7,578 bases of DNA from an uncultured Bacteroidales bacterium (GTDB lineage Bacteria; Bacteroidota; Bacteroidia; Bacteroidales; Paludibacteraceae), in assembly GCA_946405045.1 (NCBI GenBank), contig CAMJFV010000084.1, positions 1 through 7,578 of the forward strand, given 5' to 3'. The translations under genes were made by a program, and so were the position numbers. Position 1 is the stretch's first letter. Each line of letters starts with the position of its first letter. Positions 1 to 6,140 of the stretch are shown one piece after another. Below the pieces are notes generated by a model. It had not been told where the DNA came from. It searched no databases and saw only the letters and a program-made list of their open reading frames with translations.

Positions 1-278
1 AGTCCGCCCGCACTAACGACGACCGCATCCGTCTGACTCTTGCCGCATACAATGCAGGTCTTGGACATATACGTGATGCCCAGACATTGTGTGAACTGCA
101 TGGAGATAATCCGGCTGAGTGGAAAGTGGTGAAAAGATATGTCAGACTACTCGCGTCCCCAGACTATTATAACCTGCCATCTGTGAAGTGCGGATATCTT
201 CGTGGCTCAGAGACAGCCGATTATGTGGACGATATCATGGATTTGTACGCTACATACAAAAGGAAGTTTAAGAAATAA
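1..278 (+). CDS. MltF-like lytic murein transglycosylase, C-terminal end (5' partial)
   Basis: Reading frame 3 is open from the first base to a TAA at 276-278 and gives 91 residues of a protein whose start lies left of the window. It contains AAYNAGLGHI (residues 14-23 of the visible part), the conserved AYNxG motif of SLT-type transglycosylases. It is followed by a W-x-V segment and a C-terminal Y-x-x-x-RGSET-x-x-YV-x-x-I-x-x-x-Y pattern, as at the end of MltF family enzymes. These enzymes cleave the glycan strands of peptidoglycan, forming 1,6-anhydromuramyl products, in the periplasm. The catalytic glutamate and any N-terminal substrate-binding-like domain lie outside the window. A TTG at 87 could be mistaken for a start, but the frame is coding well before it. 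The gene converges on the thioesterase gene, with 27 bp between their stops. MltF rather than another SLT family is inferred from the C-terminal pattern. Confidence 0.85.
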   Translation, partial: SARTNDDRIRLTLAAYNAGLGHIRDAQTLCELHGDNPAEWKVVKRYVRLLASPDYYNLPSVKCGYLRGSETADYVDDIMDLYATYKRKFKK

Positions 279-305
279 TCGAGATCAGAATCTCCACAGG
301 AATCA

Positions 306-743
306 TCAATCAGCAGAGCCGACCTCAAATTTATTGATTTTATCACGCCATTTCTGCGACACCAGAACAGATTGCTGAGTGTCCATATCAAAAGCACACA
401 TCACTCCATGACAGACGGTTTTGACGTGTCCGTTGTCTCTATCCACAATCATTTGTAGCAGTTTGATGCTTTTGTTTCCTATTTCAGTGATTTTTGTGCG
501 GACTTCAATATTATCATTCATGAAGATCTGCTCGACGTAGCTGACATTGATATTCACTATCACAAACTGAGCGTCTCTCCAATCCACTTCACCATTGTTC
601 ATCGCCTCAAAATAACGTACTTTGCCATAATCCAAGAATGATATCTGCGACGCGTTGTTGACATGACCGAGTTGGTCGATGTCGTTGAATCTTATCTGTA
701 TGCCGACACTATGGTTGAAGTGCATGTTTTCTAAATCTTCCAT
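306..743 (-). CDS. Acyl-CoA thioesterase, 4HBT/YbgC-like hotdog fold
   Basis: A 145-residue protein of the usual length for single-domain hotdog thioesterases, which hydrolyse acyl-CoA thioesters in the cytoplasm. The signature is at residues 18-31: RFNDIDQLGHVNNA, followed by a long helix (about 32-50). By family comparison D23, in the D-x-x-GHVNN motif, is the likely catalytic acid. The rest (about 55-120) reads as the alternating strands of the fold. The substrate cannot be read from the sequence. It is the last gene of the phoH-recF-DUF721 series, 37 bp after the DUF721 stop. The ATG at 743 is the longest start; a second ATG at 725 (M7) begins just before the conserved region and is a real alternative. 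No good Shine-Dalgarno site decides between them. Confidence 0.9.
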   Translation of the reverse strand: MEDLENMHFNHSVGIQIRFNDIDQLGHVNNASQISFLDYGKVRYFEAMNNGEVDWRDAQFVIVNINVSYVEQIFMNDNIEVRTKITEIGNKSIKLLQMIVDRDNGHVKTVCHGVMCAFDMDTQQSVLVSQKWRDKINKFEVGSAD

Positions 744-780
744 CTTTCGTATTTTTCTGTATTAGCCATATCTACCTGTG

Positions 781-1074
781 TCAGAAATGTACCGCCGACA
801 ACACAGTAGAATCAATATCAAATTTTTCGTGTATCTTTTTCAATATCTCACTGCGACGCATCATCAGTTCATTGCTCGCAGCCGGAGAAAGCATCGTGAC
901 GTACAACTGTTTGTTTTTCATCATCATTCCCTGCGTATATTGCACAAACTCCTCCCCGACTAGTTCCGGCCACACTCTTTCGATGTCGAGAGCGAGCATG
1001 TCTTCATCGATTTTCACTCTGTGCACGTATTCATGCAATATCGAAGATATCGTTGATGCGTTTTTCCTTTTCAT
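781..1074 (-). CDS. DUF721 protein, DciA-like
   Basis: A 97-residue basic protein whose core matches DUF721: W35, V39-G40, T47, a strand LYVTM at 57-61, then S-P-A-x-x-x-EL and a helix with IL (about 63-82). In proteobacteria and actinobacteria the DUF721-containing protein DciA helps load the replicative helicase DnaB where DnaC or DnaI is absent. Whether this short version does so is inference from the family. Its ATG (1072-1074) overlaps the recF stop (1071-1073) as ATGA, which indicates translational coupling. Beside RecF, this places it with replication and repair functions. It is shorter than DciA forms that carry an extra terminal extension and is essentially just the domain. Family assignment is fairly firm; helicase-loading activity is less certain. 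Confidence 0.85.
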   Translation of the reverse strand: MKRKNASTISSILHEYVHRVKIDEDMLALDIERVWPELVGEEFVQYTQGMMMKNKQLYVTMLSPAASNELMMRRSEILKKIHEKFDIDSTVLSAVHF

Positions 1075-2204
1075 TTCTCCATTATTTTCACCGCCTTATC
1101 CTCGCTCATTCCATCATTCTCATTTATCTCGTAGACGGTGTAGGAAATATTCTCCGTCTTTTCAAGAAGCAGCGTTATATGCTCTCTGTTTGTATCTGAG
1201 ATAAACACCTGACCTGTCCGCTGGGAATCACTGATAAAATCGATGATTCTTGCCATACGATGCTCGTCAAGTTTGTCGAAAATATCATCGAGAAGAAGGA
1301 TCGGTTTGACGTCGCTCTTCGCCACAAACATATCAATCCATGCAAATTTCAAAGCAAGAAGCATCGTCTTCATCTCTCCCTGCGACGCAATTTTCTTGAT
1401 CTTACGTCCAGTTCGCTTGAAATTATAATCATCACGATGCACTCCCCATGTAGTGAAGCCTCGACGCTGGTCTTCCCCACGAAGCGAGCGGAGCATGGTG
1501 AGATAGTCCGACTCCATCGCCTGTGAACGGTATTCTATATCAACACCCTCACCCTCTTCCGTATCGTAGGATATCCTGCGATACACTTCATCCACCTTTC
1601 CTTTGAACGAATCAATAAACTGCTGTCGCGCATTACGTAGGAACATTCCCGCTGACGCCAGTTTCTCCTCGTAACTCTCAAATATGATCGGATCGACGTA
1701 AGTCTGCGATGTCAACAATGCGTTTCTTCCACGCAAAGCGTTTTTATAGACGAGCAAAGCGTCCAGATATTTACGGTCGAACTGCGAGATACAGCCGTCG
1801 ATAAACTTGCGTCGCTCTTCTGAAGCTCCCTGTATGATCTCAATATCCTTCGGAGCCACCAATATCGCAGGAATCAAACCAATATGGTCTGACACTTTCT
1901 CATACTCCTTGCCATCTCTCTTGAGCATCTTCCTTCCCTTGTCGAGTGCGCAAGAAATCTCAAATTCCGATTCTGCACGGTGATAATGAGCTTTCAATTG
2001 GAAGCCTGACTCACCGAAAGTGATATTATCCTTGTCGTCACGGTTCGACGGACTTTTGGAGAAAGACAGGTAATAGATGGAATCGATAATATTAGTCTTG
2101 CCGACACCGTTTTTGCCGATGAAGCAGTTGATATGCTTGGCAAAAGTGAGGTCGGATCTACGGATATTGCGGAAATTATATATAGACAACCTATGTAGAA
2201 ACAT
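1071..2204 (-). CDS. recF: DNA replication and repair protein RecF
   Basis: A 377-residue SMC-like ABC ATPase of normal RecF length. RecF binds DNA near single-strand gaps and, with RecO and RecR, helps load RecA for gap repair and stalled-fork restart. Visible motifs are an N-terminal LSIYNFRNI strand (6-14), Walker A GKNGVGKT (30-37), the ABC signature SQGE (274-277), Walker B ILLLDD (302-307) and a D-loop DKLDEHR (310-316). The segment between Walker A and the signature is the helical lobe II, without a long coiled coil, which separates RecF from RecN and SMC. The ATG at 2204 lies 18 bp after the phoH stop. A GGGAG sits only 1 base before the ATG, too close to be a normal ribosome binding site. 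All key residues are present, so it should be functional. Confidence 0.97.
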   Translation of the reverse strand: MFLHRLSIYNFRNIRRSDLTFAKHINCFIGKNGVGKTNIIDSIYYLSFSKSPSNRDDKDNITFGESGFQLKAHYHRAESEFEISCALDKGRKMLKRDGKEYEKVSDHIGLIPAILVAPKDIEIIQGASEERRKFIDGCISQFDRKYLDALLVYKNALRGRNALLTSQTYVDPIIFESYEEKLASAGMFLRNARQQFIDSFKGKVDEVYRRISYDTEEGEGVDIEYRSQAMESDYLTMLRSLRGEDQRRGFTTWGVHRDDYNFKRTGRKIKKIASQGEMKTMLLALKFAWIDMFVAKSDVKPILLLDDIFDKLDEHRMARIIDFISDSQRTGQVFISDTNREHITLLLEKTENISYTVYEINENDGMSEDKAVKIMEK

Positions 2205-2222
2205 ACTCCCGTCTACTGGATA

Positions 2223-3203
2223 TTACTCGTCGTCCTTTGGAGTGAGCGGAATAATCTTTTTTGCTTTCTTTGCGTCATGCTTAGCATATGCCTCCACAAT
2301 TTTCTGCACGAGTTTGTGGCGAATGATATCTTTTGCATTAAACTCAATCTTAGCCACACCATCAATATTCTTCAGCACACGTAAAGCCTCACCCAAACCT
2401 GAACGTTCACGTGCAGGAAGGTCGATCTGGGTCATATCTCCCGTCACGACGATCTTACTGTGTTCTCCCATACGTGTAAGGAACATCTTAATCTGCTGAG
2501 TGGTAGTGTTTTGAGCCTCATCAAGAATGATGAAAGCGTCGGAAAGAGTACGTCCACGCATAAATGCCAACGGAGCAATCTGGATTATACCGTTCTCCAT
2601 ATACTCTTTCAATTTGGCTCCTGGAATCATATCCTGCAACGCATCGTAAAGAGGCTGCAAGTAAGGATCAATCTTTTCCTTCATATCACCGGGAAGGAAA
2701 CCGAGTTTTTCACCTGCCTCCACAGCAGGACGGCTCAACACAATCTTCTTGACCTCCTTGTTTTTCAACGCTCTTACAGCAGTGGCGATCGCGATATACG
2801 TCTTTCCACTACCAGCAGGACCGATAGAGAAGATAAGATCGTTCTTCTCGTAAGCAGCCATGAATTTTTTCTGAGTAGGAGTGCGGGCAGTGATCGGTTT
2901 GCCGCTTATACCATAGATAATCAGATTGTTCTCCACCTGAATTTTAGGTTCACTTCCCTTGATATAGTCGATGATAACCTCTTCCGTCAACTTATTGAAA
3001 GTGGCGCAGTATTTTTCAAGTTTGCCAATCACCTCCTCGATTATAGCGATTTCCTCCTCATCGCCATGGATTTTGATTGCCGTACCTCTGGCTACAATTT
3101 TAACTTTGGGATACAAATCCTTGATCAGACGGATGTTAGAATTGTTAACTCCGTAGAAAATAGTGGGGTCAGCCACTTCCAGTTCTATGATTTTTTCTAT
3201 CAC
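2223..3203 (-). CDS. PhoH family ATPase
   Basis: A 326-residue cytoplasmic P-loop protein of the PhoH/PhoL type. Residues 12-67 form a small KH-like alpha/beta region (VKIVARGTAIKIHG at 34-47). The ATPase core follows, with Walker A GPAGSGKT (128-135), a LSRPAVEAGEKLGFLPG block (156-172), Walker B FIILDEAQN (224-232), VTGDMTQIDLP (253-263) and the family hallmark RHKLVQKIVEAY (295-306). No C-terminal PIN domain is present. Family members are linked to RNA handling and phosphate or stress responses, but the biochemical role is poorly defined. The start is a GTG at 3203: an in-frame TAG lies two codons upstream and no other start is available, and the resulting MIEK N-terminus fits my recollection of Bacteroides homologues. 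It is the first gene of the operon and has a strong promoter. Confidence 0.95.
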   Translation of the reverse strand: MIEKIIELEVADPTIFYGVNNSNIRLIKDLYPKVKIVARGTAIKIHGDEEEIAIIEEVIGKLEKYCATFNKLTEEVIIDYIKGSEPKIQVENNLIIYGISGKPITARTPTQKKFMAAYEKNDLIFSIGPAGSGKTYIAIATAVRALKNKEVKKIVLSRPAVEAGEKLGFLPGDMKEKIDPYLQPLYDALQDMIPGAKLKEYMENGIIQIAPLAFMRGRTLSDAFIILDEAQNTTTQQIKMFLTRMGEHSKIVVTGDMTQIDLPARERSGLGEALRVLKNIDGVAKIEFNAKDIIRHKLVQKIVEAYAKHDAKKAKKIIPLTPKDDE

Positions 3204-3230
3204 TCTCTATGGTATAAATCTGTGTTTCGA

Positions 3231-3260
3231 CAAAAATACTTCTTTTTGGGGAAAATCAAA
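3231..3260 (-). promoter_or_regulatory. Bacteroidota-type promoter for the phoH-recF operon
   Basis: On the minus strand a -33 element TTTG (3260-3257) is followed after 18 bp by TATTTTTG (3238-3231), an exact match to the TAnnTTTG -7 consensus of the Bacteroidota primary sigma factor. Transcription would begin near 3224-3226, leaving a leader of about 20 nt before the phoH GTG. This is the best promoter match in the window. It lies between the upstream gene's terminator and phoH, so the operon should be transcribed independently. Confidence 0.75.
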
Positions 3261-3270
3261 AATGCAAATA

Positions 3271-3305
3271 GAAAAAACAAAGGAGACGTCGAACCCGACG
3301 TCTCC
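3271..3305 (-). terminator. Intrinsic terminator after the beta-barrel gene
   Basis: GGAGACGTCG (3282-3291) and CGACGTCTCC (3296-3305) form a perfect 10-bp GC-rich stem with a 4-base loop. Read on the minus strand it is followed by TTTGTTTTTTC (3281-3271), a good U-tract. It starts about 20 bp after the stop of the beta-barrel gene at 3326. On the plus strand the stem is followed by ATAAAATC, so it acts mainly in the minus direction. Confidence 0.88.
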
Positions 3306-3325
3306 ATAAAATCAGTAATTCATCT

Positions 3326-3931
3326 TTACTTAGAGAAGATATAATATGTCAAGTTGGCATGAAAGTTTCCAATCCAGTCTTTGCCAGATACACAAGACCA
3401 ACTAAAACTATGATTCAAATCGTAACCTATGCCTATTTGGAATTGTTCTCCAATATTCAAATTCATGCCACCACCAAAAGCAAATATAGGATCCATACCA
3501 AACCTATCTATAGTGGCATCCAAAATACCATAAACCTTTGGAGCCAAGCCAAATTTTTCCGCAAGTTGGAAATTGAAACCTACACCAACCGGGACTTTCA
3601 AATACTTCTCCTTGACTATAGGTTCAAAGCCTCCAGAAGACATAACAATATCATAAGGATCAATCGTTCTATCCTTATATGCATAAGAATATTGTTCCAA
3701 TGAATAAAGGATACTTGCGTCGATAAACGGATAATTATTTCCTGAATTTTTAAAACGATGTTCGTATGCGACACCTACATTGAATCCAATCTTACTATAG
3801 AAATCAAACAAAATATCCTGCTTAGATAAATGACTAAGATTGCATCCTCCCGTCACACCGAAATAATTCTGTGCGGAAGCACATACACTTGCCAGCGCTA
3901 AGCCAGTTGTAATTAAAAATTTACCTTTCAT
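3326..3931 (-). CDS. Small outer-membrane beta-barrel protein (porin-like)
   Basis: A 201-residue secreted protein. Residues 1-20 form a signal peptide (K3 and K5, a hydrophobic core, then SVCASA with likely cleavage between A20 and Q21). The mature part reads as repeated amphipathic strands rich in aromatic residues and glycines: YFGVTGGCNLSHL at 23-35, then later blocks such as KVPVGVGFNF, APKVYGILDA, FAFGGGMNLNIG and QIGIGYDLNH, ending in LTYYIFSK. This is the layout of the 'outer membrane protein beta-barrel domain' family common in Bacteroidales, with about 8 strands. The cargo or function is unknown; many relatives are annotated only as porin-family proteins. The gene stands alone, with a terminator directly after it and a long non-coding leader before it. 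The ATG at 3931 is fixed by the signal peptide. Confidence 0.85.
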   Translation of the reverse strand: MKGKFLITTGLALASVCASAQNYFGVTGGCNLSHLSKQDILFDFYSKIGFNVGVAYEHRFKNSGNNYPFIDASILYSLEQYSYAYKDRTIDPYDIVMSSGGFEPIVKEKYLKVPVGVGFNFQLAEKFGLAPKVYGILDATIDRFGMDPIFAFGGGMNLNIGEQFQIGIGYDLNHSFSWSCVSGKDWIGNFHANLTYYIFSK

Positions 3932-4003
3932 AAACTTAATTTATAAGGGGAGCAAAATCCGCATTTAGCACCAACTCAACTATCAACACATCACACAAAC
4001 AAA

Positions 4004-4099
4004 TCAGATTAAATTAATGTATATTCGACAGAAGTCCCCAACGTTATTGATTATCTCTTTTCTAATTCGCATTTGCCATTTATTGAATAATTTTTTCAT
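4004..4099 (-). CDS. Candidate 31-residue basic small protein
   Basis: A minus-strand ATG at 4099 opens a 31-codon frame beginning MKKLFNKWQMRIRKEI and ending in TGA at 4004-4006. The peptide is basic (seven K/R in the first 14 residues) with a hydrophobic tail (IYINLI). Its start lies only 8 bases after the promoter-like TATATTTG, so the message would be leaderless or nearly so. The beta-barrel gene starts 72 bp further on. I do not recognise the peptide, and a frame of this length can arise by chance in AT-rich DNA. The position directly behind a -7 element is the main reason to list it. Confidence 0.25.
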   Translation of the reverse strand: MKKLFNKWQMRIRKEIINNVGDFCRIYINLI

Positions 4100-4107
4100 T
4101 GACGTTG

Positions 4108-4115
4108 CAAATATA
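4108..4115 (-). promoter_or_regulatory. Candidate -7 promoter element (TATATTTG)
   Basis: The minus strand reads TATATTTG followed by CAACG, an exact match to TAnnTTTG. No TTTG is found at the expected 17-23 bp upstream, so the -33 half is missing or degenerate. It is the best promoter candidate for the beta-barrel gene, about 177 bp before its ATG, and would also drive the small ORF at 4099. Confidence 0.5.
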
Positions 4116-4183
4116 TGGTATCTTTCATATAGATGTTTTTCTGTGCCACAAAAAAACGACTTTTTTTTATTTTTTAACATACT

Positions 4184-4214
4184 AAAAGAGGCACCGCAAT
4201 GCGACGCCTCTTTT
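4184..4214 (-). terminator. Intrinsic terminator after the FISUMP-like lipoprotein gene
   Basis: AAAAGAGGC (4184-4192) pairs with GCCTCTTTT (4206-4214). The 13-base loop contains a further CGC/GCG mini-stem (4195-4197 with 4201-4203) around AAT. On the minus strand the stem ends in TCTTTT, 20 bp after the stop at 4234, as expected for that gene. The plus strand also ends in a T-run, so it could work in both directions, but no plus-strand gene leads into it. Confidence 0.75.
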
Positions 4215-4233
4215 TGATACACCATCTGATATT

Positions 4234-4974
4234 TTATCTTTTCACGTAGACAGGACGAATGCAACGTCCACCACTACGTCCACTGCTTGCGATTTTAGGT
4301 CTGGACTTTGAAAAATCCAGAGCATATGAGAAATTACCATTATCGTATCCCGTAGAAGTCCAATAATTGCCGGTTTCATCAGTATCATAAATCTGAGAGC
4401 CAAAGAAATAACCGTTTGCAGGAAGGAATATAAAACCTCCATTAGGTCCGGTCACCTTATATCCTTTCACTCCACTCTTCAATCCCCATTCCCATTTACA
4501 CTTCTTGATCAGTTCATCTGCTTCTTCTCTTGTAGGCATTCGCCAATTCTTACCCAACTTTAACGACACCACATCTTTGGAAGGAAGAAGCACATTTTTC
4601 GAGTCTATCACTTTCATAGATCTCAACTCAGAAAGAGAATAGGAATAAGTGGCTGAATTATTAGCCGTGTAGTTTGCCTTTTTTTTCAACTCACCCCATG
4701 CATAATAATTACCAAATTGCTCTGGCTTATTAGCTCCCAAATTACAAGATGCCCATTTAACAGACAGACCCATGTCGACAACTCGAAATTCATCTTCATC
4801 TACATTCAGAGTCTCAACAATATTGTCGCTTGCGACACTGCATTGTTGCTCCGAAAGAGACGCCGTTACCTTCTCTATATCCGCGTTTGAATTACATGTA
4901 TCTCCACACCCTGTAAAAGGCAGGACACATATAGTTCCAACAAACAATCTTACATTTATCATATTAGCCCTCAT
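4234..4974 (-). CDS. FISUMP/DUF1566-like lipoprotein of unknown function
   Basis: A 246-residue protein with a short hydrophobic N-terminus ending in LPFTGC (18-23), an acceptable lipobox with C23 as lipid-attachment site, then a polar linker (24-62). The domain from about 64 has hallmarks of a large Bacteroidales family: VDMGLSVKWASCNLG (66-80), YAWGE (91-95), NWRMPTREEADELIKKCKW (143-161), KVTGPNGGFIFLPANGY (173-189), YWTSTGY (204-210) and a closing RCIRPV (237-242). The pattern resembles the 'Fibrobacter succinogenes major paralogous' domain and DUF1566. Such proteins are envelope- or surface-located and their function is not established. The ATG at 4974 is the longest start; an ATG at 4962 (M5) also leaves a workable signal. 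No clear promoter precedes it; the TPR gene ends 85 bp upstream on the same strand with no evident terminator, so read-through is possible. A terminator follows. Confidence 0.8.
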   Translation of the reverse strand: MRANMINVRLFVGTICVLPFTGCGDTCNSNADIEKVTASLSEQQCSVASDNIVETLNVDEDEFRVVDMGLSVKWASCNLGANKPEQFGNYYAWGELKKKANYTANNSATYSYSLSELRSMKVIDSKNVLLPSKDVVSLKLGKNWRMPTREEADELIKKCKWEWGLKSGVKGYKVTGPNGGFIFLPANGYFFGSQIYDTDETGNYWTSTGYDNGNFSYALDFSKSRPKIASSGRSGGRCIRPVYVKR

Positions 4975-5059
4975 ATTATCCTTTTATCACATAAAACTAA
5001 CAAAAAAACAATCATAGAATAGCGATTAAAATATTTTTATAATGTGACTGAATATATCA

Positions 5060-5875
5060 TTATTTTTTGAATATGCTGTTTTTCAACATGTTCGATGCAT
5101 TTTCACTACCCAGTTTGACTGCCTTTTCGTAATATTTTTTAGCCTTATCAATCTTTCCATTATGCTCATAGTGGAATGCCAGATTTTCAATTGCAGGAAG
5201 GTATTTTTCATCAACAGAAATAGATTTCAGAAATAATTTTTCTGCCTCCTCCGGTTCACTTTTATACACATAAGCCAAAGCCATGTAATTATACACATCA
5301 GCTTGGTTTGGATTCTCATCAAGAGCTGTCTCCAAATTTAGTATAGCGTCATCTAATTCACGATTTTCTATCTGCATAACAGCCAGATTTCTACGGGCTG
5401 ACACATAATGCGGATCCAGAAGTACGGCATGTTCAAAATTAGCCTGGGCCTCATTGTCATTTCCCAATGCACGGAACGCACACCCCAAAGCGTTGTGGAG
5501 TTTGGCATTTTCTGGAATGTATTCCATCTGTGTTCTAAGACGTGAGATTGCCAACGATGCGTTTCCTCCATTCATAAGGACATCTGCTGAGCCGACCAAA
5601 GCATCGACATACATACTGTCAAGAGCTATAGCCTGATCGTAGCTATACTGAGCAAATGAAGAATCCTTCAAACCAAGATATGCATCGCCTAAATATTTAA
5701 GGACAACCGGATTTGTCTTGTCTTTTTTCATATATGCTTCACACATCTCCTTTGCTGTATTCCAATCTTCATTTTCACATGCTTCCTGTATATCCTCAAC
5801 AGTAGCGTTTGAAATGTTCTTACAAGAAGACAACATTGTCATCACAATAGCAATCAAAAAAAATACTTTTTTCAT
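5060..5875 (-). CDS. Tetratricopeptide-repeat lipoprotein
   Basis: A 271-residue lipoprotein. The signal MKKVFFLIAIVMTMLSSC has a lipobox LSSC with C18 as the acylated cysteine. The mature part is built almost wholly of about seven TPR-like helix pairs of 32-34 residues (roughly 25-57, 58-90, 92-123, 125-157, 159-190, 193-225, 227-259). They show W/Y-x-x-LG or YMALAY first helices and A-x-x-x-Y/F-x-x-A-x-x-L-D-P second helices, for example NEAQANFEHAVLLDP at 141-155. TPR solenoids bind protein partners, so this is probably an envelope scaffold or assembly factor; the partner is unknown. It is transcribed from a promoter just upstream (-7 box at 5902-5895). No acidic surface-export signal follows C18 (KNIS instead), which suggests a periplasm-facing protein. 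The ATG at 5875 is fixed by the signal peptide. Confidence 0.88.
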   Translation of the reverse strand: MKKVFFLIAIVMTMLSSCKNISNATVEDIQEACENEDWNTAKEMCEAYMKKDKTNPVVLKYLGDAYLGLKDSSFAQYSYDQAIALDSMYVDALVGSADVLMNGGNASLAISRLRTQMEYIPENAKLHNALGCAFRALGNDNEAQANFEHAVLLDPHYVSARRNLAVMQIENRELDDAILNLETALDENPNQADVYNYMALAYVYKSEPEEAEKLFLKSISVDEKYLPAIENLAFHYEHNGKIDKAKKYYEKAVKLGSENASNMLKNSIFKK

Positions 5876-5894
5876 ATTTAGAACACTTTTTCTA

Positions 5895-5902
5895 CAAAAA
5901 TA
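5895..5902 (-). promoter_or_regulatory. -7 promoter element for the TPR lipoprotein gene
   Basis: The minus strand reads TATTTTTG, an exact TAnnTTTG match, 19 bp before the ATG at 5875. Transcription would start near 5888-5890, giving a leader of only about 15 nt. A clear TTTG -33 element is not visible at the expected distance (TGTA at 5925-5922), which is compatible with activator-assisted initiation. Confidence 0.6.
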
Positions 5903-5927
5903 GTAATTTATTTAACACTTTTACAGC

Positions 5928-5961
5928 ATAACGCGTTATAATTGTTAACATTTATTAACAA
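5928..5961. promoter_or_regulatory. Two adjacent dyads upstream of the TPR gene (candidate operator)
   Basis: ATAACGCGTTAT (5928-5939) is a perfect 12-bp palindrome. Three bases to its right, TTGTTAA (5942-5948) and TTAACAA (5955-5961) form a second perfect inverted repeat with a 6-bp spacer. The centres lie 18 bp apart, roughly 45 and 63 bp upstream of the likely start of TPR-gene transcription, as for regulator binding sites. Neither is followed by a T-tract, so terminator function is unlikely. The regulator is unknown. Confidence 0.4.
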
Positions 5962-5984
5962 AATTTCACAATGGGTAATATTCT

Positions 5985-6019
5985 ATATAAAAAAGCGAAG
6001 TCTTACGACTCCGCTTTTT
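5985..6019 (-). terminator. Intrinsic terminator after the J-domain genes
   Basis: Positions 5990-6002 and 6007-6019 form a 13-bp stem with a 4-base loop (6003-6006). The one irregular position (5998/6011) is an A-C mismatch on the plus strand but a G-U wobble on the minus strand, and the minus strand runs on into TTTTTTATAT. Both facts point to minus-strand termination. It lies about 105 bp after the stop at 6125 and separates the J-domain genes from the TPR gene. Confidence 0.85.
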
Positions 6020-6098
6020 CACTTTCTTCAAATTCCAGCATCTGCTTTCACGAGATATTAATACAAAAAAATTATCTCAAAAAGCGTGCCAAAGCATC
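6020..6098. other. Short spacer, no gene seen
   Basis: The segment between the terminator and the heptad repeat that runs into the J-domain gene stop contains AT-rich sequence with no recognisable gene, promoter or RNA. It is the 3' untranslated part of the J-domain transcript. Confidence 0.5.
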
Positions 6099-6140
6099 CA
6101 TTCTTCATTCTTCACATTTAATTCTTAATTTCTAATTTTT
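6099..6140. repeat. Degenerate 7-bp repeat, copy A (six units)
   Basis: On the plus strand six consecutive 7-base units can be read: CATTCTT, CATTCTT, CACATTT, AATTCTT, AATTTCT, AATTTTT. The array spans the 3' end of the J-domain gene, encoding the last residues KIRN and the stop, and its downstream flank. A near-identical array lies at 7052-7086. Confidence 0.65.

Larger units (their letters stand above)
3932..4183 (-). other. Long intergenic leader upstream of the beta-barrel gene
   Basis: About 300 bp separate the beta-barrel gene from the stop of the next gene at 4234; the left 252 bp lie before the terminator at 4184. The stretch is AT-rich with homopolymer runs (an eight-T run from 4161 and a six-T run just after it). 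It holds a promoter-like TATATTTG (4115-4108) and a 31-codon ORF (4099-4004), described separately. No tRNA, riboswitch or insertion sequence is recognisable. If transcription starts near 4101, the beta-barrel mRNA has a leader of about 170 nt. A longer minus-strand frame through this stretch (to 4264) overlaps the 3' end of the neighbouring gene and is probably not real in full. Confidence 0.5.

Noticed and set aside
281..294. GAGAT/ATCTC hairpin between the convergent transglycosylase and thioesterase genes as a shared terminator
   Set aside because: The stem is only 5 bp with no U-tract on either strand, so I do not call it.
747..770. A 12-codon frame (ATG at 768) overlapping the thioesterase start as a leader peptide
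   Set aside because: Very short, with nothing beyond position to support it.
872..1526. Several plus-strand open frames opposite the DUF721 and recF genes
   Set aside because: All are antisense to well-supported genes and have biased, domain-free translations.
2460..3344. A 294-codon plus-strand open frame opposite phoH
   Set aside because: It lies antisense to a gene with complete PhoH motifs, its translation shows no recognisable domain, and it runs through the phoH promoter and a terminator hairpin. It is a shadow frame.
4004..4264. An 86-codon minus-strand frame reaching into the lipoprotein gene's 3' end
   Set aside because: It crosses the terminator at 4184-4214 and overlaps the end of a well-supported gene in another frame. 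Only its last 31 codons, behind a promoter element, are kept as a weak candidate.
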